DNA of 64,000 bases from CAYIBZ01 sp964361795 (lineage in GTDB: Bacteria; Patescibacteriota; Minisyncoccia; UBA6257; WO2-44-18). The notes below the pieces were generated by a model. It was not told the origin of the DNA, searched no databases, and saw nothing but the letters and a program-made list of their open reading frames with translations. Positions 56,330 to 64,000 of the stretch are shown here, piece by piece; the stretch's first letter is position 1; each line of letters begins with the position of its first letter. The stretch lies in the NCBI GenBank assembly GCA_964361795.1, contig CAYIBZ010000001.1, positions 1-64,000 of the forward strand, written 5' to 3'. Both the position numbers and the translations under genes were made by a program.

Positions 56330-57010
56330 ATGATTGGTTTTCACAATGTTTCTAAGGCCTATAACGGCCAATTAGTGCTGGACAATATTAATTTCAAAAT
56401 TTCCCCGGGGGAGTTCGTGTGTTTAGTCGGTAAATCCGGCGCTGGAAAATCAACCATTGTTAAACTGCTTACCGGAGAAGAAAAGCCAGATCAGGGCAGG
56501 GTTCTGTTTGGCTCCTATGAAGTTAATAAATTAAAACCCAAAGAGCTTCCTCCTCTCCGGAGAAAAATCGGCATAGTTTTCCAAGATTTTAAATTATTGC
56601 CCATAAAAACTGCCTATGAAAACGTCGCTTTCGCCATGGAGGTAGACGGCCGCAAACAGGAAGAAATTGACGCTTTGGTGCCGCAAGTTTTAGATATCGT
56701 TGGATTGGCTGACAAACAATATAATTTTCCTCACGAGCTATCAGGCGGCATGAAACAAAGGGTGGCGATTGCCAGAGCTTTGGTGCATAGGCCGTCAGTG
56801 ATTATTGCCGATGAGCCAACCGGCAATCTAGACCATTATAACGCTTGGGAAATTGTAAATTTATTGCTGAAAATAAATGATTTAGGGACAACTTTAATCT
56901 TGGCCACGCATAGCAAGGAAATTATCAACAAAATCAACAAAAGAGTAATTACGCTGGATAATGGTAAAATTATCAATGATGAGCCGCATGGAAAATATCT
57001 GCTTAAATAG
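56330..57010 (+). CDS. ftsE: Cell division ATP-binding protein FtsE
   Basis: ABC ATPase that with FtsX controls peptidoglycan hydrolases at the septum. A 226-aa protein: Walker A VGKSGAGKSTI (33-43), Q-loop FQDFKLLP, signature LSGGMKQR, Walker B IIADEPTGNLD, and H-loop ATHSKEI. ftsX starts 2 nt after the stop. Confidence 0.95.
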   Translation: MIGFHNVSKAYNGQLVLDNINFKISPGEFVCLVGKSGAGKSTIVKLLTGEEKPDQGRVLFGSYEVNKLKPKELPPLRRKIGIVFQDFKLLPIKTAYENVAFAMEVDGRKQEEIDALVPQVLDIVGLADKQYNFPHELSGGMKQRVAIARALVHRPSVIIADEPTGNLDHYNAWEIVNLLLKINDLGTTLILATHSKEIINKINKRVITLDNGKIINDEPHGKYLLK

Positions 57011-57012
57011 GC

Positions 57013-57921
57013 ATGGCTACTACTTTATCCAGAATCATTAAATTCGGAATACAAAACTTTCTCCGCAACGGCTGGCTTTCAGTTGCCACGATAGCGGTAT
57101 TAGTGCTGGCTCTTCTGGTTTTTCACGGCTTAATAGTTTTTGGAGTTATTTCTCAAACCGCTGTCGCCTCTATTAAAGACAAAATTGATATTAGCGTTTA
57201 TTTCAAAGATTCCGCGCCCGAAGATGAGATTTTAAAAGTGGAGAGAGAAATTGAAGGATTAGCCGAAGTAAAAAGCGTTGATTATGTTTCTAAGGACAGA
57301 GCTTTAGACGCCTTTAAAGATCGCCATAAAGAAGATGCAGTAATCGCTCAAGCGCTGGCGGAACTTCAAGCCAACCCGCTTCTTGCTTCCTTAAATATTA
57401 AAGCTAAAGACCCTAAAGAATATCCGAATATCGTGGAACGGATTCAAGATGGGCCCGCTATTAATGTCATAGAAAAAATCAGCTACGCTCAAAATAAATC
57501 GGCCATTGAAAGGTTGGCTCGGCTGGTAGACACATTCGGCAATGCGGGGCTGGCGATAACTATCACTCTAGCGCTTATCGGCGCTTTGGTAACTTTTAAT
57601 AGCGTGCGGTTAGCCATTTATTCCAATAGAGAAGAAATTGGAATCATGCGACTAGTTGGGGCTTCTAATAAATTTATCAATGGCCCCTATATAGTCAGCG
57701 GACTAATTTATGGAGTTATCGCGGCAATTTTAAGCTTAGCCGCGGCCGCGCCAATTATCGCGCTGGCTTCGCCGTATGTTGAGGTATTTGTTCCGGAAAT
57801 GAATCTGCAATCATATTTTTACGGCAATTTAATATCGTTTTTTGGTTATCATTTGCTTTTTGGCGTTGTCTTAGGCGTTGTCTCTAGCGCCGTAGCTGTT
57901 CAAAGGTATCTAAAGCTTTAA
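57013..57921 (+). CDS. ftsX: Cell division protein FtsX
   Basis: A 302-aa membrane partner of FtsE: helix 1 (about 20-45), extracellular domain (50-160) with DISVYFKDSAPEDEI and VKSVDYVSKDRAL, then three helices with a conserved NSVRLAIYSNREEIGIMRLVGAS cytoplasmic loop. It probably regulates the M23 peptidase at 18.7 kb or another hydrolase. The 3' end overlaps the opposing phosphatase gene by 38 nt. Confidence 0.95.
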   Translation: MATTLSRIIKFGIQNFLRNGWLSVATIAVLVLALLVFHGLIVFGVISQTAVASIKDKIDISVYFKDSAPEDEILKVEREIEGLAEVKSVDYVSKDRALDAFKDRHKEDAVIAQALAELQANPLLASLNIKAKDPKEYPNIVERIQDGPAINVIEKISYAQNKSAIERLARLVDTFGNAGLAITITLALIGALVTFNSVRLAIYSNREEIGIMRLVGASNKFINGPYIVSGLIYGVIAAILSLAAAAPIIALASPYVEVFVPEMNLQSYFYGNLISFFGYHLLFGVVLGVVSSAVAVQRYLKL

Positions 57922-58333
57922 TTTGCTTGTCGTTTAAGTGAACTCCGGGCCTTTTTGAGGTTAAAAGATTAATAGCTTGATCTTTAGTCATGCCCTTGCT
58001 GATAAAATAGGCCGCCACCAATGTTGGCGCGCGTCCGTGGCCATTTTTGCAGTGGACATAAACTTTTATTTTATTCTTGACAAAGAAATCTAACGCCGTC
58101 ACCCCTAATTCTAATTTTTTATTATCCGGCGCGTAATGATTTTTAGTAGGCAGCCATAAAAAATAATCTACGCCAATCGGGCTATCTATTTTTTCTTCTT
58201 CCAAGCTAATATCCGCGGCAACTCCTTGATTCAAAAGCTCTTTTTCAAAATCCGCTTGGCAGCACATATTATTTCCGATAAAAATCGCGTCAATTATCTC
58301 GTTATAGTCAAAAGTTTTTAGAGGATGGGTCAT
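57884..58333 (-). CDS. Dual-specificity protein phosphatase
   Basis: A 149-aa protein with the Cys-based phosphatase signature VHCKNGHGRAP (C95, R101), a general-acid region around LWLPTKNHYAPD and a FISKGMTKDQAINLL helix. Fits small DSP/VH1-like enzymes that dephosphorylate Tyr/Ser/Thr or other phosphoesters. No kinase partner is in the window. Confidence 0.85.
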   Translation of the reverse strand: MTHPLKTFDYNEIIDAIFIGNNMCCQADFEKELLNQGVAADISLEEEKIDSPIGVDYFLWLPTKNHYAPDNKKLELGVTALDFFVKNKIKVYVHCKNGHGRAPTLVAAYFISKGMTKDQAINLLTSKRPGVHLNDKQIKALDTFEQLRR

Positions 58334-58371
58334 AATAGATTAATTGTAACAGGAGAAAATTTTAATGCATT

Positions 58372-58407
58372 GTTCCGGGACAAGGAATCGAACCTCGATT
58401 TTTATTT
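58372..58407 (-). pseudogene. tRNA 3'-half fragment
   Basis: Minus strand reads AAATCGAGGTTCGATTCC then TTGTCCCGG, closely matching the T-arm and acceptor of the intact tRNA-Gln just upstream (AAATTGGGGTTCGATTCC, CTGTCCCGC). The 5' half is absent. Confidence 0.6.
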
Positions 58408-58417
58408 ACGTGCAAAG

Positions 58418-58488
58418 CTGCGGGACAGGGAATCGAACCCCAATTTTCTGGTTCAGAGCCAGACGTCCTACCATTAGACGATCCCGCA
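58418..58488 (-). tRNA. tRNA-Gln, anticodon CUG
   Basis: Acceptor TGCGGGA/TCCCGCA (U1-A72 as in E. coli tRNA-Gln), D-arm with TCTAATGGTAGGA, anticodon arm TCTGG-CTCTGAA-CCAGA with CTG at 34-36, T-arm TGGGG-TTCGATT-CCCTG, discriminator G, no encoded CCA. Confidence 0.93.
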
Positions 58489-58513
58489 AAAATCTGCTAT
58501 CATTATAAATGAT

Positions 58514-58987
58514 ATGAACTTTTGGGGCAAATACAAAAAACACATTGTGGCCGGACTTTTTGGATTCGGATTAGCGGCTCTTTTTCTTTGGCCTCAAATC
58601 TATAATCCTTACGGAGAAATTATAAATAAATATAAAAAAGCTGGGTTGGAATGCATGTCTGGACACGCGCGCGCGATTCAGCATTTCCATCCTCATTTAA
58701 CGATTTTAGTTGACAATAAAGAAGAGGGGATGCCGGCAAACCTTGGAATAGTCAGTAATTGCATGGGGGAAATACATACTCACGACGCCACTGGAACCTT
58801 GCATGTTGAATCTTCTTCAGCAGACAAAGTTTTTTACTTCAAACAATTTTTCGGAATTTATGACAAACCGATGGAACGGGAAGGATATTCCTTGACAATG
58901 GCCGTGGATGGACAACCCAGTCAAGAATTAGGAGAACTGGTTTTGAAAGACAAACAAGAAATCGTTCTAGAATACAAGAAGCAGTAA
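58514..58987 (+). CDS. Membrane-anchored His-rich conserved protein
   Basis: A 157-aa protein: N-terminal helix (about 10-28), then a domain with AIQHFHPHLTILVDNKEEGM (54-73) and GEIHTHDATGTLHVESS (about 85-101). The HxH..H and HTHD clusters suggest metal binding. The same domain type occurs in CPR and archaeal exported proteins without assigned function. The stop and the superoxide dismutase ATG overlap as TAATG, linking it to oxidative-stress or metal handling by context. Confidence 0.7.
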   Translation: MNFWGKYKKHIVAGLFGFGLAALFLWPQIYNPYGEIINKYKKAGLECMSGHARAIQHFHPHLTILVDNKEEGMPANLGIVSNCMGEIHTHDATGTLHVESSSADKVFYFKQFFGIYDKPMEREGYSLTMAVDGQPSQELGELVLKDKQEIVLEYKKQ

Positions 58988-59583
58988 TGAGAAAAGATTT
59001 TACTCCGGAAAAGAATAAGTTTACCAAGGATTTATCCGGCCTAACTCTTAAAATGCTTAACGAGCATTTTAAGCTCTATGAAGGATACGTTAAGAAAACC
59101 AACGAAATTCAGACTAAACTGGAATCGGCTGATAAGTCGGAAGCAAACGGAGTTTTTAGCTATATCGGCGAACTAAAGCGCCAAGAAACTTTCGCGGTCA
59201 ATGGAATGAAACTGCACGAAGTTTATTTTGGACATCTGGGCGGCAATGGTAAACCGAACGGGCCGCTAATAAAAATGCTTGAGCGCGATTTCGGCTCGCT
59301 GGAAAATTGGAAACTGGACATGGTTGCCACTGGAATTTCCGCAAGGGGGTGGGCGATACTGGCTTACGATTACAAAGATAATCGTCTGCATAATTACGGT
59401 TCTGACGCCCACAATGTCGGCGCAGTTTGGGGCGCTATTCCAATAATCGCGCTGGATATTTACGAACACGCCTATTTTATGGATTACGGCGTCAACCGCA
59501 AAGATTACATCAATTCGTTTTTCCAAAATCTAGATTGGGATTTTGCTAATAAAATCGTCCGAGATTATAAGTTAAATATTTGA
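58987..59583 (+). CDS. Fe/Mn superoxide dismutase family protein
   Basis: A 198-aa SOD fold with the four metal ligands readable: H27 (LNEHFKLYEGYV), H77 (KLHEVYFGHLGG), D157 and H161 (ALDIYEHAYFMDYG). GWAILAYD matches the family core, but the Trp/Gln residues of standard Fe/Mn-SOD around the second ligand are replaced, so activity and metal are uncertain. Coupled by TAATG to the preceding His-rich gene and followed by a strong terminator. Confidence 0.88.
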   Translation: MRKDFTPEKNKFTKDLSGLTLKMLNEHFKLYEGYVKKTNEIQTKLESADKSEANGVFSYIGELKRQETFAVNGMKLHEVYFGHLGGNGKPNGPLIKMLERDFGSLENWKLDMVATGISARGWAILAYDYKDNRLHNYGSDAHNVGAVWGAIPIIALDIYEHAYFMDYGVNRKDYINSFFQNLDWDFANKIVRDYKLNI

Positions 59584-59585
59584 AT

Positions 59586-59611
59586 GCCCCCTCAATAAGG
59601 GGGCGTTTTTT
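59586..59611 (+). terminator. Rho-independent terminator
   Basis: GCCCCCT/AGGGGGC with CAATA loop, then GTTTTTTG. Confidence 0.9.
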
Positions 59612-59637
59612 GTTATAGTGATTATAAAGGCTAGGAA

Positions 59638-62490
59638 ATGATTTATAGAAGAGATTTTTTTCTTATAAGAGTAGTCTTTAACCTTTTAGTTTTAGGTTGG
59701 CTTTTTTTACTGCTCCTAGCCCAGAGTTCCTATGCCGCGGCGCCGACCGTACTGGGTTACCAAGGGCAACTCACTGATCTTGCCGGAAATCCGCTGGGCG
59801 GAAAGGGGACGATCTATTTTTTCAAATTTTCTATTTGGGAGAACGAAAACATTAAGTTTGGAAATCGCCTCTGGCCGGCGAACGCGCCGCAGCCGGTTGC
59901 TCTTGTCGTAGAAAACGGAAATTTTGATGTTAATATTGGGGACTATAATTTTTCCCAAAACCAAGCAGTTTATCTGCAAATAGAAGTTTCATCCGACAAT
60001 ATTAATTTTCAGACGCTTTCGCCTCGTCAGCCAATTCTTGTAACTGAAACAAAAAAAATAATTATTGAGGATCCTCGGTTTGAACTTTTAACGAGCCAAA
60101 TTCAACAACTCGGGAAAACACAACAGGAAAGCGCGAGCGAACTTTTCCGAACCATGGCCTTGTTAAGTCAGGGAACTGATTTTGGGCCCAGAGGGAATGT
60201 GCCGCTTACCATTTCCAATCCGATTATTCAAGGCGATGTGCGCGGTTTAGACGACGGCGATATTCCCGATGACATTACAGCTTCCCGCTATCTTTCGCTG
60301 TCCGGCGGGAGTGTAACCGGAAATTTAACCGTAGGCGGCGATTTAGCGGTTAGCGGTTCTCAAACAGCAGACAGTTTAACGATAGGTGAGTTAAAAGTCG
60401 GCAATCTTGCGGCAACGTCAACGCCTTCCGGATTTGGCACGTCATCGCCCTATGCCGCATTGTCGGTGGAAATCCAGCCCGATTCTAAACTGCCGGCGTT
60501 TGTTGTTTCAGACGAAGGTACAAGCACGCCGGCGCTTGCGGTTAATTCCGCGGGGCAAGTACTTATCGGAACGTCTTCCCCTTCGTGCCCCAACTGCACA
60601 ATAAATGATAAATTGCATATTGATGGGGATTTCAACGGAAATCTTAGGATTTTAGTCACAAACCCCAACGGCGGGCCGTTAGCACGTTCAACTTTAGCGT
60701 TCGGCAAGGGGGATAATAACGTTCTTCAATTGTCATATGGAAATGAAGGCCAGCCAGGTACGGCCTTATCACTAATGCCAAAAAGCGGAGTCTTGGTAGC
60801 AGCAAACGCCGCTGACAATGGTTTAATCTTTCTTACTCAAGCGCCAACCGCCCCGATTCTTTTCGGCACTGGCGGTGTTAGCTTCAGCAATGAACGTCTG
60901 CGCATTACCGGAACCGGAGATATTGGCATTGCCACGACTTCACCGGGTCTCAAACTGGAAGTTGGCGGATTTGCTAATATCAAAGGAAATCTTTCTGTTG
61001 AGGGCAACATCAAAACCGGATCCTTCATTGCCACTTCTTCCGTTCCCTTCGCGTTTGCTAATGCCGCGTATCTTCAAATCGCCGCCGGGGATAACGCGCT
61101 GAGAATTGCTACCACCACGCTGGAAGATAATATTGGACACCATCCGCTTTTGCTTGTTAGCGCGACAACCACCGGAAATCAAAATTACGCGCGAGTTGCG
61201 ATTGGCACCACGACTTCCGAAGGTCCGGCGGGACTTTTAGATCAGTTGTATGTCGCGGGCCGCATCAATAGTTCGTGGAATATGTATTGGCAGGATTTTC
61301 TTGGAAGAAATAATATCGGCCAGCTGATCGCCGACGCCGCTGTCCATGGGCTGGTTTTTGACGAAGACTCGGGTAATAGCGGCGGATGGGACGTTACATG
61401 GGTCATCGGCGCGGGAGGCGTAGCGATACTAGATAATCCTACGTCGCCGAATCCTGGCGAAGGTGAATGGTTCGGCACCGGCGGCATTAATGTCGTATCC
61501 GCGTACCTGAATCCAGTCTTTGAGACAAGGATTCGCAGTACGGCTAATCTTGACCACCGCGCTGTTGCTGGATTTTTGAACATTTCTTTAGGAGCTGACG
61601 CTGGCGCCAATCCAACTGACGGCATTTATTTCCGCAAGTCCTTCGCGGATACTACTTGGCAAGCAGTCACCAGTTCGGGTGGAAACGAAACCGTCAGCGA
61701 TACTGGCGTTCCGACATCAGACTTTGAGACACTGCGCATTGAAGTAATAGGATTCAAAGAAGTTAGGTTTATCGTTAATGGATATGTCAAAGTAGCGCAC
61801 GATACGAATATAACAGCCACCGAAATGGGTTTTTATGTCGGCAATGAATTAAATGGCACCGTGAACCGCGCAACTGCTATTGATTATCTGCGGGTATGGA
61901 CTGATGACCCGTCAACCGCGCCGCTCGGAGAAACAATTGCTCAAGTTGTCCAGCAAAACGATATCACGCAACCGGATTCTTCGGAACCCATAAACCTTGA
62001 TAACGCGCGATCAGCGGTAACTGATTCGGCGGTAACTGCTGCTAATGCCAATCTTTTAACTATTCTGCCGGGTGGAGAAATTAAAGTTCCGGATGGCGCG
62101 AATGAAATAAGCGGATCCGGAAAAATCGCCGCTGGAACAAACGAAACATTTATTTCTAACAACAAAATTGTCTCGGGAAGTAAAATCTTCCTCACGCCGC
62201 TGGTCCCGATCCGATTGCCGCTGTCAATTACGGAAAAAAGATCGGGTGAGGGATTCCGCGTCGCGATTGCTGAAACCGCCGCGAATGACATAGATTTTGA
62301 TTGGCTAATAATTAGCGGTTATTCTGAAAATACTTCCTCTGCGGCTGAAACTCCTGCGACAGAACAAACAATAACAGAAATCATCCCGCCGCCCATTCCT
62401 GAATCACCGCCAGCGGAAGCATCCGAATCCAATAAAGTAACGCCAGCGGAGCCGTCTGAACCAGTTCCGGAGTCTCCAACAACGCCTTGA
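59638..62490 (+). CDS. Large exported repetitive surface protein with a lectin-like domain
   Basis: A 950-aa protein: signal peptide (about 8-34, ending YAAAP), TVLGYQGQLTDLAGNPLGG (38-56) with a beta-rich head seen in CPR and phage-tail-like surface proteins; a central region (about 190-530) of repeated collar-type motifs (GNLTVGGDLAVSGSQ, ATSTPSGFGTSSPYAAL, IGTSSPSCPNC); a LamG-like domain (about 545-760: GWDVTWVIGAGGVAILDN, DFETLRIEVIGFKEVRFIVN); and a Pro/Glu/Ser-rich C-terminus. Likely a cell-surface fibre or adhesin. Its start follows TGtTATAGT and a weak AGGAA site. Confidence 0.8.
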   Translation: MIYRRDFFLIRVVFNLLVLGWLFLLLLAQSSYAAAPTVLGYQGQLTDLAGNPLGGKGTIYFFKFSIWENENIKFGNRLWPANAPQPVALVVENGNFDVNIGDYNFSQNQAVYLQIEVSSDNINFQTLSPRQPILVTETKKIIIEDPRFELLTSQIQQLGKTQQESASELFRTMALLSQGTDFGPRGNVPLTISNPIIQGDVRGLDDGDIPDDITASRYLSLSGGSVTGNLTVGGDLAVSGSQTADSLTIGELKVGNLAATSTPSGFGTSSPYAALSVEIQPDSKLPAFVVSDEGTSTPALAVNSAGQVLIGTSSPSCPNCTINDKLHIDGDFNGNLRILVTNPNGGPLARSTLAFGKGDNNVLQLSYGNEGQPGTALSLMPKSGVLVAANAADNGLIFLTQAPTAPILFGTGGVSFSNERLRITGTGDIGIATTSPGLKLEVGGFANIKGNLSVEGNIKTGSFIATSSVPFAFANAAYLQIAAGDNALRIATTTLEDNIGHHPLLLVSATTTGNQNYARVAIGTTTSEGPAGLLDQLYVAGRINSSWNMYWQDFLGRNNIGQLIADAAVHGLVFDEDSGNSGGWDVTWVIGAGGVAILDNPTSPNPGEGEWFGTGGINVVSAYLNPVFETRIRSTANLDHRAVAGFLNISLGADAGANPTDGIYFRKSFADTTWQAVTSSGGNETVSDTGVPTSDFETLRIEVIGFKEVRFIVNGYVKVAHDTNITATEMGFYVGNELNGTVNRATAIDYLRVWTDDPSTAPLGETIAQVVQQNDITQPDSSEPINLDNARSAVTDSAVTAANANLLTILPGGEIKVPDGANEISGSGKIAAGTNETFISNNKIVSGSKIFLTPLVPIRLPLSITEKRSGEGFRVAIAETAANDIDFDWLIISGYSENTSSAAETPATEQTITEIIPPPIPESPPAEASESNKVTPAEPSEPVPESPTTP

Positions 62491-62515
62491 ACTAATATCG
62501 GCAAAATGCTAGAAT
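62487..62515 (+). promoter_or_regulatory. Promoter of the 62527 gene
   Basis: TTGAAC (62487-62492, overlapping the previous stop), 17-nt spacer, extended -10 TGcTAGAAT ending 62515; ATG 11 nt later. Confidence 0.7.
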
Positions 62516-62526
62516 GAGCGCGTCTA

Positions 62527-63024
62527 ATGAAAAGAAACTTATACCTTTTTTTAATCCTGACTATTTTGGGTGTCGGAGGAGGATTGCTGGTTCGCGGTTT
62601 TACTTCCAGTTCTGAAAGTTATCGCATCAATGGAATTATCGTTCCTCCAGAAACACGGCCCAGTGAAAATCCGATTATTCAAAGAACCTATCCAACAGTA
62701 GAAATTTCTACCGGATCGCCGAAGGATGCGGCTGTCCTAACTATATCGTCAGTGGTCGGCAATTTTCCGGATTGGGAACTTTTTGGCGTTACCGCGGTTT
62801 TAGGAATTTTTATTTATCTCTTGTATCGGCTTAGTTCGCTCAAACAACAGCTTGTAAAAGAAACTCACAAAAGAGAGGCCTTGGAAACGGAACTGACAAT
62901 TCATAAAACCTTTGACCAGTTAAAAAATACTGTCCAAAAAGGCAGTCTCCAGCAAGTCTTGGATGAATTCAGTTTAGTTGAGGAATCGCTTAGAAAAACT
63001 GTTAGCGATCTTTTAGTAAGGTAG
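62527..63024 (+). CDS. Two-helix membrane protein with C-terminal coiled coil
   Basis: A 165-aa protein: helix 1 (about 5-24), short exported loop with IVPPETRPSENPII, helix 2 (about 85-103), then a cytoplasmic coiled coil (LKQQLVKETHKREALETELT and on). No family recognised; it may anchor or organise the upstream surface protein. Its last 23 nt overlap fmt tail to tail. Confidence 0.65.
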   Translation: MKRNLYLFLILTILGVGGGLLVRGFTSSSESYRINGIIVPPETRPSENPIIQRTYPTVEISTGSPKDAAVLTISSVVGNFPDWELFGVTAVLGIFIYLLYRLSSLKQQLVKETHKREALETELTIHKTFDQLKNTVQKGSLQQVLDEFSLVEESLRKTVSDLLVR

Positions 63025-63823
63025 GTTTTTTTCCTGCCATCTGAATTTTTTTTAACACCAATTTGTTGCCAACTGCTTCCGCTTCCAGTATTTTGACTCT
63101 TTTTCCGTCTTGGATTGTCCAAGTCCCGGGCTCTGGATTTAAAGCTCTGACTTTCCGGTCTACGGCGGCTGGATCATCTTTTGTTAAATCAATGAAAGCG
63201 TCCTGACTGGTAAATTTTTTAGTATAAGTTGCCTCGGATTCGTTTTGCGGTGCCGGTTTTATTTCGCCTCTTACAAATCTCGGCAATGTTTCAATCAGTA
63301 AATCTGCGCTTAATTCGGAAAGCGCCTGAAGTAGTCTTGGAAATTTGAAATTGAGAATTGGAAATTCTAATTCTCGCTGTGCGAGAACCGGCCCATGATC
63401 TATTTTTTCATCAATTAAAAATAAAGTCGTACCTGTCTTTTCTTCGCCATTTAAAATAACGGACTGAATGGGCGTGGCGCCGCGATATTTCGGCAATAAT
63501 GACGGGTGAACGCCAATCGTTCCTAGGCGCGGTGAAGATATTATTCTTTTGGGAAGAATTTTAGAATAAGCGGCTACGATAGCGAAATCTAAATTTCGCG
63601 AATTCAAATATTTCAATGTTTCAACATCAAAAGTTTCGGGCTGAAGAACTTGAATTTTGTGTTTTTCGGCTAAAAATTTGACGGGCGGCGAAGTAACGAT
63701 TTTTTTTCTTCCCGCTGGTCTGTCCGGATTGCAAACAACCAAAGTTGGCGGCATACCGGCCTTGATAAGCCGTTCCAAAATTATTGCGGCGAATTCCGGA
63801 GTGCCGAAGAAAACATATTTCAT
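63002..63823 (-). CDS. fmt: Methionyl-tRNA formyltransferase
   Basis: Formylates initiator Met-tRNA. A 273-aa protein: VFFGTPEFAAIILERL (4-19), catalytic HPSLLPKYRGATPIQ (about 105-119), and GTTLFLIDEKIDHGPVL (about 130-146). The C-terminal tRNA-binding domain is short compared with the usual 310-315 aa. A GAATTGGAAATT tract near 63355 adds EFPILNFKFPRL in place of the usual spacer. Probably follows a def-like gene beyond the window. Confidence 0.93.
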   Translation of the reverse strand: MKYVFFGTPEFAAIILERLIKAGMPPTLVVCNPDRPAGRKKIVTSPPVKFLAEKHKIQVLQPETFDVETLKYLNSRNLDFAIVAAYSKILPKRIISSPRLGTIGVHPSLLPKYRGATPIQSVILNGEEKTGTTLFLIDEKIDHGPVLAQRELEFPILNFKFPRLLQALSELSADLLIETLPRFVRGEIKPAPQNESEATYTKKFTSQDAFIDLTKDDPAAVDRKVRALNPEPGTWTIQDGKRVKILEAEAVGNKLVLKKIQMAGKKPTLLKDR

Positions 63824-64000
63824 AAATTTCTAATTATTCTAATTTTTAAATCCTAAACAAATCTAAATGACAAAATCTAAAGATCAAAAATTTTGACATT
63901 TAGTCATTTGAACTTGGTTTGACATTTGAGCTTTGAAATTTGACATTATTTCACTGGGATTTGTTGAGGTCAATAGAAATTTTCTCGACCTTCTTTGTCT
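63824..64000. repeat. A+T-rich tail with repeated TTTGACATT motif
   Basis: No complete gene. TTTTGACATTTA, TTTGACATTTG and TTTGACATTAT occur within 60 bp (63893-63947), each also readable as a -35-like TTGACA. A short minus-strand frame ending at 63951 (..EKISIDLNKSQ) may be the C-terminus of a gene entering from the right, too short to identify. Confidence 0.4.

Noticed and set aside
1..64000. UGA recoded as glycine, as in some CPR lineages
   Set aside because: Several intact genes end in TGA (for example aspS and the TrpR-like gene) and no conserved protein has internal TGA.
1..64000. CRISPR array, cas genes or classical IS transposase
   Set aside because: No regularly spaced direct repeats and no transposase or Cas motifs were seen.

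Overview
This window looks like a chromosome fragment of an ultra-small member of the Candidate Phyla Radiation (Patescibacteria), most likely Parcubacteria-like. The assignment is an inference from gene content; no rRNA is present. The window is moderately A+T-rich and densely packed, with many ATGA or TAATG overlaps. It has reduced or divergent versions of core genes: an AspRS without the GAD insertion, a release factor without domain 1, an EF-P with a changed tip loop, and ComEC split in two. It also has fused CPR-style proteins (sigma region 4 plus HARE-HTH, permease plus UspA) and repetitive secreted proteins. TGA is an ordinary stop codon. Four runs of exactly 100 N are each flanked by an exact 55-bp duplication. 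They are scaffolding artefacts, and removing 155 bp at each restores rtcB, rdgB, recR and dnaK.

Layout. 1-3.3 kb: an RNA-repair group of archease, RtcB and a fused P-loop kinase/2H phosphoesterase, then a deoxyribosyltransferase-like protein. 3.4-10.2 kb: a polyproline protein, a DUF2914 membrane protein, ObgE, a DUF167 protein, a pseudouridine synthase, a MIP18/SufT protein and several tiny Cys-rich or membrane ORFs. 10.2-20.5 kb: envelope genes (secreted Ig-like protein, glycosyltransferases, DUF2079 protein, cupredoxin, M23 peptidase), RdgB, a methyltransferase, a tRNA-Ile(UAU) and rplU. 20.5-25.3 kb: a candidate structured RNA and a tiny membrane gene with a consensus promoter, then recR-dnaB-cysS and a CorA-like gene, all on the minus strand. 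25.4-30.9 kb: a surface protein and grpE-dnaK-membrane protein-dnaJ. 31-31.4 kb: a tRNA-Lys within a long inverted repeat, next to tRNA fragments and a GIY-YIG remnant. 31.4-39.3 kb: secDF, the sigma4/HARE regulator, a HerA/VirD4-like ATPase with its membrane partner, efp and mnmA. 39.3-45.7 kb: ComEC, a TrpR-like regulator, a ComEC-type metallo-hydrolase, a PAP2 protein, aspS and ndk. 45.7-54.6 kb: accessory genes, a permease, lepA, ftsB-like and SurA-like genes, tRNA-Gly and many hairpins. 54.6-64 kb: tRNA-Thr, a short prfB, a GxxExxY gene between terminal inverted repeats, ftsEX, a tyrosine phosphatase, tRNA-Gln, a superoxide dismutase, a 950-aa surface protein and fmt.

Two expression styles are visible. 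Many core or envelope genes have a sigma-70-type -10 box ending 6-8 nt before the start codon and no Shine-Dalgarno site, which implies leaderless mRNAs. A scattered set of small unknown genes has strong Shine-Dalgarno sites and, in several cases, near-consensus promoters and true 5' leaders. Perfect palindromes of 18-38 bp recur between genes and, with matching arms, inside comEC and the neighbouring hydrolase gene.

The items most worth following are the RNA-repair group, the GxxExxY unit, the palindrome family and the 20.5-kb structured RNA.
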